Origin: Thermoleophilia bacterium
GTDB taxonomy: Bacteria; Actinomycetota; Thermoleophilia; Gaiellales; Gaiellaceae
NCBI GenBank assembly: GCA_013362295.1
Contig: JABFWJ010000124.1
Span: 1 to 14,495 of the forward strand
Direction: 5' to 3'
Length of the DNA stretch: 14,495 nt
A model generated the notes under the pieces. It was not told where the DNA came from. It saw only the letters and a list, made by a program, of their open reading frames with translations, and searched no databases. The position numbers were made by a program, and so were the translations under genes. How positions within the stretch are numbered: the stretch's first letter is position 1; each line of letters opens with the position of its first letter. Below, one piece after another: positions 1 to 6,800 of the stretch.

Positions 1-546
1 CAACCGTTTCGGCAGCTTCCACTTGCGCGCGAGCAGCTCGTGCGCGATCGCTCCCCAGGGCCCGTCCTCCTCGACGAGGTGCGAGTTCGTGAGCACGAGC
101 CCGCGGTGGAGGGCCGCGACGGCCTTGTCGACGTCCTTCTTCGACGCGCCGACGGCGTCGCGCAGCTCGGGGCCCGTGAGCGGCCCGTCGCGGGTGACGG
201 CGGCGACGATCTCCGCCTCGAGCTCTTCCGGCTCGTACGGCTCGCCGGCCGCGACGAGCGTCGGCACGAGCCGCGGCGCGACACAGGTCGCGAGCCGCGC
301 AACGTGCTTCCCCACGCAGACACGCCCCTGGGCCGGCAGCTCATCCTTCGCGCGCCAGAGAAACGCCATCTCTTCCGTCCAGCGGACGAAACCGCCCTCC
401 TCGTCCCGAACGGCCCAGTTGTCCGCCGGGCTCCCGTTCACCTGCTCCCACAGCGAGGGGAGCACGACGTCGGCCTTTGGGAAGACGAGCGCGAGGCCGA
501 CCTTGTCAACCCACGCCGCAGCCTGCTTCAGCGTGCGGATCACCAT
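1..546 (-). CDS. AlkZ-related winged-helix protein (3' end outside window)
   Basis: The minus strand is open from a start cluster at 549-541 (GTG-ATG-GTG, all in frame) to the window edge, giving at least 182 residues with no stop. The N-terminal part has LPSLWEQVNG (29-38) and FLWRAKDELP (62-71), which I recall as the hallmark pattern of proteins annotated 'AlkZ-related', distant relatives of the YcaQ/AlkZ crosslink-repair DNA glycosylases. Residues about 107-165 (ELEAEIVAAV, then TGPELRDAVG, KDVDKAVAAL) look like a winged helix-turn-helix that could bind DNA. The catalytic residues of true AlkZ cannot be checked here, so glycosylase activity is not claimed. The start was set at the ATG of 546-544; no clear Shine-Dalgarno precedes it. 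It is divergent from the DUF1015 gene with only 24 bp between starts, so any promoter overlaps coding sequence. The CDS is well supported; the family name is from memory. Confidence 0.7.
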   Translation of the reverse strand, partial: MVIRTLKQAAAWVDKVGLALVFPKADVVLPSLWEQVNGSPADNWAVRDEEGGFVRWTEEMAFLWRAKDELPAQGRVCVGKHVARLATCVAPRLVPTLVAAGEPYEPEELEAEIVAAVTRDGPLTGPELRDAVGASKKDVDKAVAALHRGLVLTNSHLVEEDGPWGAIAHELLARKWKLPKRL

Positions 547-557
547 CACTAGTCTGC

Positions 558-562
558 AGGAG
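558..562 (+). promoter_or_regulatory. Shine-Dalgarno AGGAG that decides the DUF1015 start
   Basis: AGGAG lies 8 nt before the GTG at 571. An alternative GTG at 562 in the same frame overlaps this motif and would have no ribosome binding site, so 571 is the better start. Confidence 0.6.
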
Positions 563-570
563 TGCCGACC

Positions 571-1590
571 GTGAAGCCGTTCCGCGCCCTCCACTACGAC
601 CCTGCCGTTGCGGGTCCGCTCGACCGGCTCGTCGCGCCGCCGTACGACGTGATCTCGGACGAGCAGCGTCGCGACTACCTCGCGCGCAGCCCGTACAACG
701 TCGTCCACCTGACGCTCCCCGAGTCCGAGGAGGAGGCTGCGTCCGAGCTCGCCGACTGGAAGGAGCGCGGAGTGCTCGTCCAGGACGACGAGCGCTACTG
801 GTGGATTGCCCAGGACTACGTGGGCCCGGACGGCGTCGCACGTACGCGCGAGGGAGTCGCCGCGTCGGTTCCCGTCGCGCCGTACGAGGACGGCCAGGTG
901 CTGCCGCACGAGCGCACGCATGCCGGGCCGAAGGAAGGAAGGCTCCGCCTGCTGCGTGCGACGCGCACGCAGCTCGAGCCGATCTTCCTGCTCTACGACG
1001 CCGACCCCGTCTTCGACCGCCCGGCCGGTGCGCCCGCGCTCGACGTGGAGGAGGGCGGCGTCCGCACCCGCGCCTGGCCGGTCGCGGGCGGCGAGATCGA
1101 GATCGAGACGCCGCTCCTGATCGCCGACGGCCATCACCGCTACGAGACGGCGGTCGCCTACCGCGCGGAGAACCCGGGGGCGACACACACGTTCGCGATC
1201 CTCGTCTCGTCGCGGGCGCCGGGGCTGGAGATCTTCCCGACGCACCGGCTGGCCCGCGAAGTCGGCGAGGTGCCCGGCGACGAGGTGGACGCGCCCGCGG
1301 GCGGCGTGACGCTCTATCGGGACGGGCGCTACCTCCGCGTGCGGAGCGACGACGACTTCGGGCCGCGCGTCGTCGAGTCGCTCGCACCGGTCGGCGTGTC
1401 GTACACCGCGTATGCCGACGAGGCGATCGCCACCGTCGACCGCGGCGATGCGGCCGCGGCGTTCCTGCTCGAGCCGGTGACCGTCGATCAGGTCGCGCGC
1501 TTCGCGCGGGCGGGCGAGACGATGCCGCAGAAGTCGACCTTCTTCTTTCCGAAGCTGACTTCCGGGCTGCTGTTCCATCCCGTTGGATAA
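571..1590 (+). CDS. DUF1015 family protein
   Basis: A 339-residue cytoplasmic protein with the full set of DUF1015 landmarks: PFRALHYDP at 3-11, APPYDVISDEQR at 22-33, VLPHERTHAGPKEG near 111-124, DGHHRYETA at 186-194, and the closing block PQKSTFFFPKL from residue 319. The DGHHRY and PQKST blocks are the most conserved parts of the family and are presumably its active or ligand-binding site. The family is widespread in bacteria and archaea and I know of no securely established reaction. Members are commonly about 400 residues or more, so this one is on the short side, but both ends are conserved and it does not look truncated. The start is GTG at 571, preceded by AGGAG. Its 3' end overlaps the inositol monophosphatase gene by 8 bp, so the two are probably translated from one message. 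Confidence 0.92.
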   Translation: MKPFRALHYDPAVAGPLDRLVAPPYDVISDEQRRDYLARSPYNVVHLTLPESEEEAASELADWKERGVLVQDDERYWWIAQDYVGPDGVARTREGVAASVPVAPYEDGQVLPHERTHAGPKEGRLRLLRATRTQLEPIFLLYDADPVFDRPAGAPALDVEEGGVRTRAWPVAGGEIEIETPLLIADGHHRYETAVAYRAENPGATHTFAILVSSRAPGLEIFPTHRLAREVGEVPGDEVDAPAGGVTLYRDGRYLRVRSDDDFGPRVVESLAPVGVSYTAYADEAIATVDRGDAAAAFLLEPVTVDQVARFARAGETMPQKSTFFFPKLTSGLLFHPVG

Positions 1591-2377
1591 GTGGTTGGAG
1601 CTGTGCCGCGCCGCACGCGACGACGTCGCGCGGGTGCTGACAGAGCTGCCCGGTCGCGCGGAGCGGGAGCCGAAGATCGGCGAGGGCGAGGGCGGCGACG
1701 ACACGACCGCGATCGACGCCGCCGCCGAAGCGGTGATCCTCGAGCGCTTTCGCTCCGAGGACGTGCGCATCGTCAGCGAAGAGGCGGGCATCGAAGGCGA
1801 CGGCCGCTGGACCATCGTCGTCGACCCGATCGACGGCTCGCTGAACGCGAAGCGCGGGATCCCCTTCTTCTCGCTCTCGATCGCCGTCGCCGACGGCGAC
1901 ACGATGGGCGACGTCGCGTTCGGCTACGTGTACGACTTCGGCACCGGTGAGGAGTGGACCGCGACCCGAGGCGGCGGGGCGCTGCTCGACGGCCGGCCGA
2001 TCACCGAGCGTCCCAAGGACGAGCTGGAGATCCTGTCGTTCGAGGCGACGACGACCGCGTACGTCTCCGAGAACGCCGCCCGGTTCGACGGGGTCGCCTA
2101 CCGCCTGCGCGTCATGGGCTCGCTCGCGATCACGCTCTGCCATCTCGCGGCCGGCCGCGTCGACGGCGTGGTGTCGCTGAAACCCGCCCGCTCCGTCGAC
2201 ATCGCGGCGGCGCAGCTGCTCGTACGCGAGCAAGGGCTCGCGATCGAGTTGCCCGATGCGCCGCCGCTCGCCGCCGCCCCGCTCGATCTCGAAGGGCGCT
2301 CACGGGTCGCCGCGGCGGGGAACGCCGAGCTCTGCTCGCAGCTCGCGGCCGCGCTCACCGATCGGGGAGGACGCTGA
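1583..2377 (+). CDS. Inositol monophosphatase family protein
   Basis: A 264-residue protein, the usual length for the FIG superfamily of Mg2+-dependent, Li+-sensitive phosphatases that act on inositol phosphates, fructose 1,6-bisphosphate or related sugars. Metal-binding motifs are in place: GGDDTTAID (37-45), IVSEEAG (63-69), VVDPIDGS (79-86), and SVDIAAA (204-210), where the usual W-D becomes V-D but the aspartate D206 is kept. The fold therefore looks catalytically competent; the substrate cannot be read from sequence. The start is TTG at 1583, inside the last codons of the DUF1015 gene; the only nearby alternative, GTG at 1591, is out of frame. The coupling suggests the two proteins are made together. 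The 3' end runs 23 bp into the convergent secreted-protein gene. A histidinol-phosphate phosphatase role, known for some relatives, is possible, but no his gene is nearby. Confidence 0.9.
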   Translation: MDKWLELCRAARDDVARVLTELPGRAEREPKIGEGEGGDDTTAIDAAAEAVILERFRSEDVRIVSEEAGIEGDGRWTIVVDPIDGSLNAKRGIPFFSLSIAVADGDTMGDVAFGYVYDFGTGEEWTATRGGGALLDGRPITERPKDELEILSFEATTTAYVSENAARFDGVAYRLRVMGSLAITLCHLAAGRVDGVVSLKPARSVDIAAAQLLVREQGLAIELPDAPPLAAAPLDLEGRSRVAAAGNAELCSQLAAALTDRGGR

Positions 2378-2711
2378 ATCCCTGCGGGCGAGCGATCAGA
2401 TAGACATGCCAGAGGCGATCCGCGGCGGCGAGCGCGCAGGTGAAGGTGTGGTAGAGCGTCTCGCCGCTCGCGCTCCTGCGTGACGGGAAGTGCAGGCGGC
2501 GCCGCTTCTCGTACTTCGAGCGAGCGCCGTCGAGGCAGAACGCGACCCTGTGCCTGTACTTCCTCGACTCCAGATTGACCCCGGCCCACCGCTTCAGGCC
2601 GTGCTCGAGGTAGTTCTGCGCCTGGCTGTCGGTGCGGTAGGTGAGCCCCGAGGCCTGGGCCGCAGGGACGAGCGCGAAGCAGAGCGCGAGCAGGACCGCG
2701 AAGGATCTCAT
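2355..2711 (-). CDS. Small secreted two-cysteine protein, unknown function
   Basis: A 118-residue protein beginning with a clear signal peptide: MRS, a hydrophobic core of about residues 4-15, and a likely signal peptidase I site at AQA|S (20/21). There is no lipobox at the cleavage site. The mature part of about 98 residues is basic in the middle (KYEKRRRLHF) and has two cysteines, C59 (AFCLDG) and C92 (FTCALA), spaced as if to form one disulfide. The 'C-x-G ... F-x-C ... ad-x-x-x-hvyli' layout resembles small exported beta-rich proteins often seen in soil actinobacteria; this is a resemblance only. The start at ATG 2711 is fixed by the signal peptide. It is divergent from the DUF72 gene and overlaps the phosphatase gene by 23 bp at the 3' end. 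Unusually for an exported protein, no other secretion or cell-wall gene is adjacent. Confidence 0.7.
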   Translation of the reverse strand: MRSFAVLLALCFALVPAAQASGLTYRTDSQAQNYLEHGLKRWAGVNLESRKYRHRVAFCLDGARSKYEKRRRLHFPSRRSASGETLYHTFTCALAAADRLWHVYLIARPQGFSVLPDR

Positions 2712-2794
2712 CCCTGGAGTGTCGTGTGGAATCGGGCCTCCTACAACTGGACGGCCGAACGGTTCACGCCGTGTTCAGGTGGGAACCTGCGCCT

Positions 2795-3541
2795 GTGCGC
2801 CGGATCAGGATCGGCTGCTCGGGCTGGAACTACGCCCACTGGCGAAACGGGGTCTTCTATCCGCCGCGCTGCGCCTCGCGGAACTGGCTCGACTACTACG
2901 CGAGGTTCTTCGACACGGTCGAGATCAACACGACGTTCTACCGGCTTCCGAAGGCCACGGCCGTCGCGCGCTGGGTCGAGGAGACACCGCCGGGATTCAC
3001 CTTCGCGGTCAAGGTCAGCAGGTACCTGACGCACGTCAAGCGGCTGCTGGACGTCCCGGATCACCTCCCACTCCTCTACGAGCGGATCGAGCCGCTGCTC
3101 CGCTCCCCGAAGCTGGGGCCGCTCCTCTGGCAGCTGCCGCCGACGTTCAAGGCCGATCTCGACCGTCTCGCCGTGGCGCTCGAGCATCTCCACGACGGCC
3201 GGCGGCACGCGTTCGAGTTCCGCCACCCCTCGTGGTTCACCGACGAGACGTACACGCTCCTACGGGAGCACGAGGTCGCGCTCGTGATCGGCGACCGGCC
3301 GCAGGTGAACGAGTTCCAGACGCACGAGCTGACGACCGATTTCACGCTCGTCCGCTTCCACAGCGGCACGCGCGGCCGCAACGGCAACTACTCGCACGCC
3401 GAGCTCGACGAATGGGCGGAACGGCTACGCCGGTGGTCGGCGCAGGCGGCGGTCTTCGCCTACTTCAACAACGACTGGGAAGGCTACGCCGTCGAGAACG
3501 CGCTGTATCTCGGGGGCGTCACTCGACGAGCCCGACGGTGA
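2795..3541 (+). CDS. DUF72 family protein (YecE-like TIM barrel)
   Basis: A 248-residue protein matching the DUF72/YecE family along its whole length: IRIGCSGWNY (4-13), VEINTTFYRLP (42-52), FAVKVSRYLTH (70-80), LLWQLPPTF (110-118), FEFRHPSWF (140-148) and AYFNNDWEGYAVENA (222-236). Known structures are TIM barrels and the conserved charged and aromatic residues line the mouth of the barrel, but the substrate is unknown. The start was placed at GTG 2795, directly before the conserved first strand, with GGTGGGA about 10 nt upstream. The frame is open further up to GTG 2726 and 2771, but the extra residues are not part of the family. It is a single gene, divergent from the secreted-protein gene (83-bp gap) and convergent with the TadE/G-like gene, overlapping it by 23 bp. 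Confidence 0.9.
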   Translation: MRRIRIGCSGWNYAHWRNGVFYPPRCASRNWLDYYARFFDTVEINTTFYRLPKATAVARWVEETPPGFTFAVKVSRYLTHVKRLLDVPDHLPLLYERIEPLLRSPKLGPLLWQLPPTFKADLDRLAVALEHLHDGRRHAFEFRHPSWFTDETYTLLREHEVALVIGDRPQVNEFQTHELTTDFTLVRFHSGTRGRNGNYSHAELDEWAERLRRWSAQAAVFAYFNNDWEGYAVENALYLGGVTRRARR

Positions 3542-4451
3542 CCGGGCCGGTGTGGAGACCGTTCCCGCCGGTGGCGGGGATCCCCGCCCACGTGACCCTG
3601 TCGAACGATCCCTTGATCCAGCCCTTGCTGCCCTGGAAGTCGTAGTCGATCGGCTTGAACGCGGCCCAGCCGATCACGTTGTACGCGAGGTTCGCGCCGC
3701 CGTTGTCCACGGTGTCGTAGATCGGGAAGAGCATGTCGGTGTTCAACCGCGTCGCCATCGCATCGACCTCGGCCGCGTTGAACTTCGCGCCCGGCATCGA
3801 GTTGAACCAGCCGATTCCCATCGGGCCGGCGAAGCCGTTCTTGATCCAGTCCGCGATCGTGTTCTGGCCCTGGTTCCCGCCGTGCGCCCCGTCGATGTTG
3901 ATGATCTTGAATCCACCGGGGCCGACCTTCTGCAGGTCGAGCGTCGTCGCCACGTGGTAGCAGGGGCAGCCCGGGCCTGCGAGCTCCGGTTGCGTGTTGA
4001 TGATCGCGAAGGGCGCGGCGTACATGGCCTCGCCGAGATCGGAGGCGCGCGCGCTCGCCGTGGTGCGAATCGTGACGCTGTCGACGCCGAAGAGCTTCGC
4101 GAAGAACGACGGCTCGGTCGTGCGGACCTTCACGGTCACCGTGTCGTTCGGCCGGTACTTGGTCGAGTACGTGACGTCGGAGGCGGCCAGCACGCCGCCG
4201 TTCCGGCCGGCGTAGTCGAGCGCCTGGGTCGTGGCGGCCGCGGTGTCGTCGGGGAGCGCCTGGGCGGCTGCAAGAGCGGACGCGTCGGCGACCGCCTGCG
4301 CCTGCCGTTGGGCGTGGTACCAGCTACCCACGTCGACCGCGAGCCCGGCCATCCCGAGCAGAAGGGCCAGCATGACGGCCGGCAGGATCAGGGCCTGTCC
4401 CGTCTCCTCACGAAGGAGGGTGAAGCGGGAGGTGGGCGGCGTGTGTTCCAT
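3519..4451 (-). CDS. TadE/TadG-like pilus-assembly-type protein
   Basis: A 310-residue protein. Residues 18-67 form the 'Tad' signature of TadE/G-like proteins: a GQA entry motif, one transmembrane helix (about 20-39), then AVDVGSWYHAQRQAQAVADA and SALAAAQALP. A typical following segment reads YRPNDTVTVKV and VTIRTTASARA. The remainder (about 145-310) is a putatively extracytoplasmic domain, closed by FKPIDYDFQGSKGW and ending VTVGLVE, a layout common in actinobacterial TadG-like proteins. It contains a GCPC pair at 161-164. The start is ATG 4451, with AAGGAGC 5 nt upstream; an in-frame ATG at 4499 overlapping the kinase stop would add 16 residues without a better site. It lies 40 bp downstream of the hybrid kinase gene on the same strand, so cotranscription is likely. 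No tad/flp ATPase, prepilin or secretin gene is in the window, so it is an orphan here. Confidence 0.88.
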   Translation of the reverse strand: MEHTPPTSRFTLLREETGQALILPAVMLALLLGMAGLAVDVGSWYHAQRQAQAVADASALAAAQALPDDTAAATTQALDYAGRNGGVLAASDVTYSTKYRPNDTVTVKVRTTEPSFFAKLFGVDSVTIRTTASARASDLGEAMYAAPFAIINTQPELAGPGCPCYHVATTLDLQKVGPGGFKIINIDGAHGGNQGQNTIADWIKNGFAGPMGIGWFNSMPGAKFNAAEVDAMATRLNTDMLFPIYDTVDNGGANLAYNVIGWAAFKPIDYDFQGSKGWIKGSFDRVTWAGIPATGGNGLHTGPVTVGLVE

Positions 4452-4456
4452 CGGAA

Positions 4457-4463
4457 GCTCCTT
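4457..4463 (-). promoter_or_regulatory. Shine-Dalgarno for the TadE/G-like gene
   Basis: The minus strand reads AAGGAGC followed by 5 nt and ATG (4451). It is a strong site in a window where many genes lack one, and it selects ATG 4451 over the upstream in-frame ATG at 4499. Confidence 0.65.
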
Positions 4464-4491
4464 CCACGCGCGCCGCCTCGCGTCGTTGATC

Positions 4492-6756
4492 TCAGACATA
4501 CCTAGGCTCCGCGCGGGGGGCCGGCAATCCCCCATTGGCGTGATTCCCCCGTCCGTCGAGAACGCTGTGCACGGCGGCGATCAGGTCGGCGTTGCCGAAC
4601 GGCTTGCGCAGGAAGGCGGTCGCCTCGTGGGACAGCTCGTGCGGGTCGAGGACGTCGTCGGTGTAGCCGGACATGTAGAGCACCGGAAGCGCCGGCCGGT
4701 CGCCTCGCAGCTGGTGCGCGAGCTCCGGCCCGCTCATCTCGGGCATGACGACGTCGGTGAGCAGGAGGTTGAACGGCGCGTCCGCCGCGAAGGCGGCGAG
4801 CGCCTCCCGCCCGCCCGCGACGGCGACGACGTCGAAGCCGGACGACTCGAGCACGTCTCGCGCGAGGTTGCGAACGACGTCTCGGTCCTCGACGACGAGG
4901 ACGCGCCCGGCGCCGCCGGCCGGTGCGGCCCGCTCCGGCTCGTCGGCCTCGCCGACGATGCCCTCCGAGGCCGGCAGTGCGATCTCGACGATCGTGCCGA
5001 GTCCGACCGCCGAGTCGATCGACAGCCGGCCGCCCAGAGCATCGATGACGCCGTAGACCACCGAGAGGCCGAGGCCCGTTCCCTGGCCCTCGGGCTTGGT
5101 CGTGAAGAAGGGCTCGAGCGCACGTGACCGCGTGGCCGCGTCCATGCCGACGCCGGTGTCGCGCACGCGGAGCACCACGGAATCGGCGACGTGGGAGGTC
5201 TCGATCGTCAGCGTGCCGCCGTCGGTCATCGCGTCGCGTGCGTTCAGCGCGAGGTTGAGGACAACCTGCTTCAGTTGAGCAAGATCGGCTGCGACCGCCG
5301 GCAGCGTGGGCGCGAGTTCGAGGTTGACGCGAAGGTCGGCGCGCACGAGGCGTTCGAGCAGCGATGCCGCCTCCCGCACGATCGCGTTGACGTCGACGAG
5401 TGCACGCTCGGGCACGTTGCGCCGGCTGAACGCGAGCAGGCGCGACGTGAGGCTCGCCGCCTCGCCGGCAGCCGTCCTGATCCCGTCCAGGCACCGTGCG
5501 ACGACGGACTCCGGCTCCGTGGCGCCGGCCGCCAGGTCGGCGTAGCCGCCGATCCCCGTCAGCAGGTTGTTGAAGTCATGCGCGATCCCGCCTGCGAACT
5601 GTCCGAGCGCGTCCATCTTCTGCGACTGCAGGAGCTGCGCCTCGAGCCGCTTCTGCTGCGTGATGTCGAGCAGGAAGCCGCGCGCGGACGGCTCCTCGCT
5701 GCCGCCGTCGTCCAGGATCGCGCTCCGGTCGCGTACCCAGACGTAGTGGCCGTCCTGATGGCGGAGGCGGTACTCGGAGTCGAAGAGCCCGGTGCCCTCG
5801 TTCGCCTGCACGACCTCGCCCATCACGCGCTCGCGATCGTCCGGGTGCAGGAGCTTCTCGAAGAAATGCGGGTCGTCCTGCCAGTCGCCGAGCCGCCAGC
5901 CGAGCAGGTCGACGACCTGCGGGCTTGTGTAGACGTTCGTCGCGTGCTCGTCGACATGGTCGATGTAGGTGACGAGGGGAAGCGCCTCGATCAGCTCGCG
6001 GAACCGGTGCTGCGCCTGGTCGCGCTCGCGCTCGGCCCGCTTGCGCTCGCGGATGTCGTCGTAGAGGACGAGCGCCCCCTCGCCGCCGATCGGCGCCGAA
6101 TAGAGCGCGAGCTCGAGCGTGCTCCCGTCCCGCGCGCGGCGCGTCACCTCGACGCCCCTCAGCCGCTCGCCGGTGGCGATCCGGGCGAACAGCTCGTTCG
6201 ACTCGTCGCGCTGGTCGGCGGTCACGATCGGGTTCGAGCGGCCGATCACCTCCTCGGCGCGCCAGCCGAAGAGCAGTTCCGCACAGCTGTTCCACGTGGC
6301 GACGCGCGCCTCGCCGTCGAACGCGATCACGGCCAGCGGGATCCCGTCGATCAGCCGCGCCAGCCGGGTCCTGTCGCGCAGGATGTCCTGTTCGGTGCGG
6401 GTCCGCCGCCGGGCGAACGCGGCGAAGAGGAGCGCCAGCGCCCCGAGGGCCGGGATCTCGAGCAGATCCTGGATCGGCGCGCCTGCATCCGCAGGAACGA
6501 CGAGCAGCGCCGTCCCGCCGACGCCCGCGACGACCGCGACCCGTGCCGCCACGCGCCGGTTCTCGGGACGGTCGAATGCCGAGAGCGCCACGAAGATGTA
6601 CGCGAGGTGCACCCAGAACGGCACCACGCCCGTGATCCACGGCAGCACGAGGCAGGCCCAGAGGCCCAGGTCGGGCACGACGCGCGCGGCGGGCTCGAGC
6701 CGGTTCCGCAGGCCGGTCACACGGTGGTCATCGACGTCCGAGGAGCGCCGCGGCAT
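4492..6756 (-). CDS. Membrane hybrid histidine kinase (PAS-PAS-HisKA-HATPase-REC)
   Basis: A 754-residue sensor. The N-terminus has about three hydrophobic segments (roughly 31-60, 71-90, 98-115), followed by a first PAS domain (about 130-235, with WNSCAELLFGW), a second PAS of the PAS_3 type (about 250-370, with YTSPQVVDLLGW, LLHPDDRERV and DITQQKR), the H-box FAGGIAHDFNNLL with phospho-accepting H393, an N-box NLALNARDAM (501-510), DTGVGMD (533-539) and GTGLGLSVV (559-567). The receiver domain (about 617-735) has the acidic pair E623/D624, phospho-acceptor D668 in LLTDVVMPEMSG, S696 and K718. H-box and C-terminal REC are of the NtrB-like hybrid kinase type. There is no Hpt or DNA-binding output domain, so the partner lies elsewhere or REC controls the kinase itself. 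The PAS domains suggest sensing of a cytosolic small molecule, redox or light; the signal is unknown. It is divergent from mrp (44 bp) and upstream of the TadE/G-like gene. Confidence 0.93.
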   Translation of the reverse strand: MPRRSSDVDDHRVTGLRNRLEPAARVVPDLGLWACLVLPWITGVVPFWVHLAYIFVALSAFDRPENRRVAARVAVVAGVGGTALLVVPADAGAPIQDLLEIPALGALALLFAAFARRRTRTEQDILRDRTRLARLIDGIPLAVIAFDGEARVATWNSCAELLFGWRAEEVIGRSNPIVTADQRDESNELFARIATGERLRGVEVTRRARDGSTLELALYSAPIGGEGALVLYDDIRERKRAERERDQAQHRFRELIEALPLVTYIDHVDEHATNVYTSPQVVDLLGWRLGDWQDDPHFFEKLLHPDDRERVMGEVVQANEGTGLFDSEYRLRHQDGHYVWVRDRSAILDDGGSEEPSARGFLLDITQQKRLEAQLLQSQKMDALGQFAGGIAHDFNNLLTGIGGYADLAAGATEPESVVARCLDGIRTAAGEAASLTSRLLAFSRRNVPERALVDVNAIVREAASLLERLVRADLRVNLELAPTLPAVAADLAQLKQVVLNLALNARDAMTDGGTLTIETSHVADSVVLRVRDTGVGMDAATRSRALEPFFTTKPEGQGTGLGLSVVYGVIDALGGRLSIDSAVGLGTIVEIALPASEGIVGEADEPERAAPAGGAGRVLVVEDRDVVRNLARDVLESSGFDVVAVAGGREALAAFAADAPFNLLLTDVVMPEMSGPELAHQLRGDRPALPVLYMSGYTDDVLDPHELSHEATAFLRKPFGNADLIAAVHSVLDGRGNHANGGLPAPRAEPRYV

Positions 6757-6800
6757 CCCCGAAACGGCGTACCTCGCTCACCCTTCGCTACGCTCGTCTG

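Noticed and set aside
23..574. Two long plus-strand open frames (23-574 and 40-552)
   Set aside because: They are antisense to the AlkZ-related gene; composition is Ser/Arg/Pro- or Arg/Glu-rich without domains. High GC keeps the opposite strand open.
506..2233. A 575-codon minus-strand open frame
   Set aside because: Arg/Ala-rich translation without motifs, opposite two genes with full sets of family motifs (DUF1015, inositol monophosphatase).
2712..2794. A TACAAC at 2742-2747 as a -10 box for the DUF72 gene
   Set aside because: There is no acceptable -35 box at 16-18 bp, and in GC-rich DNA a single six-base resemblance is not enough.
3552..4505. A 317-codon plus-strand open frame opposite the TadE/G-like gene
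   Set aside because: Arg/Val/Glu-rich with no motif; the minus strand has the Tad signature, transmembrane helix and a strong ribosome binding site.
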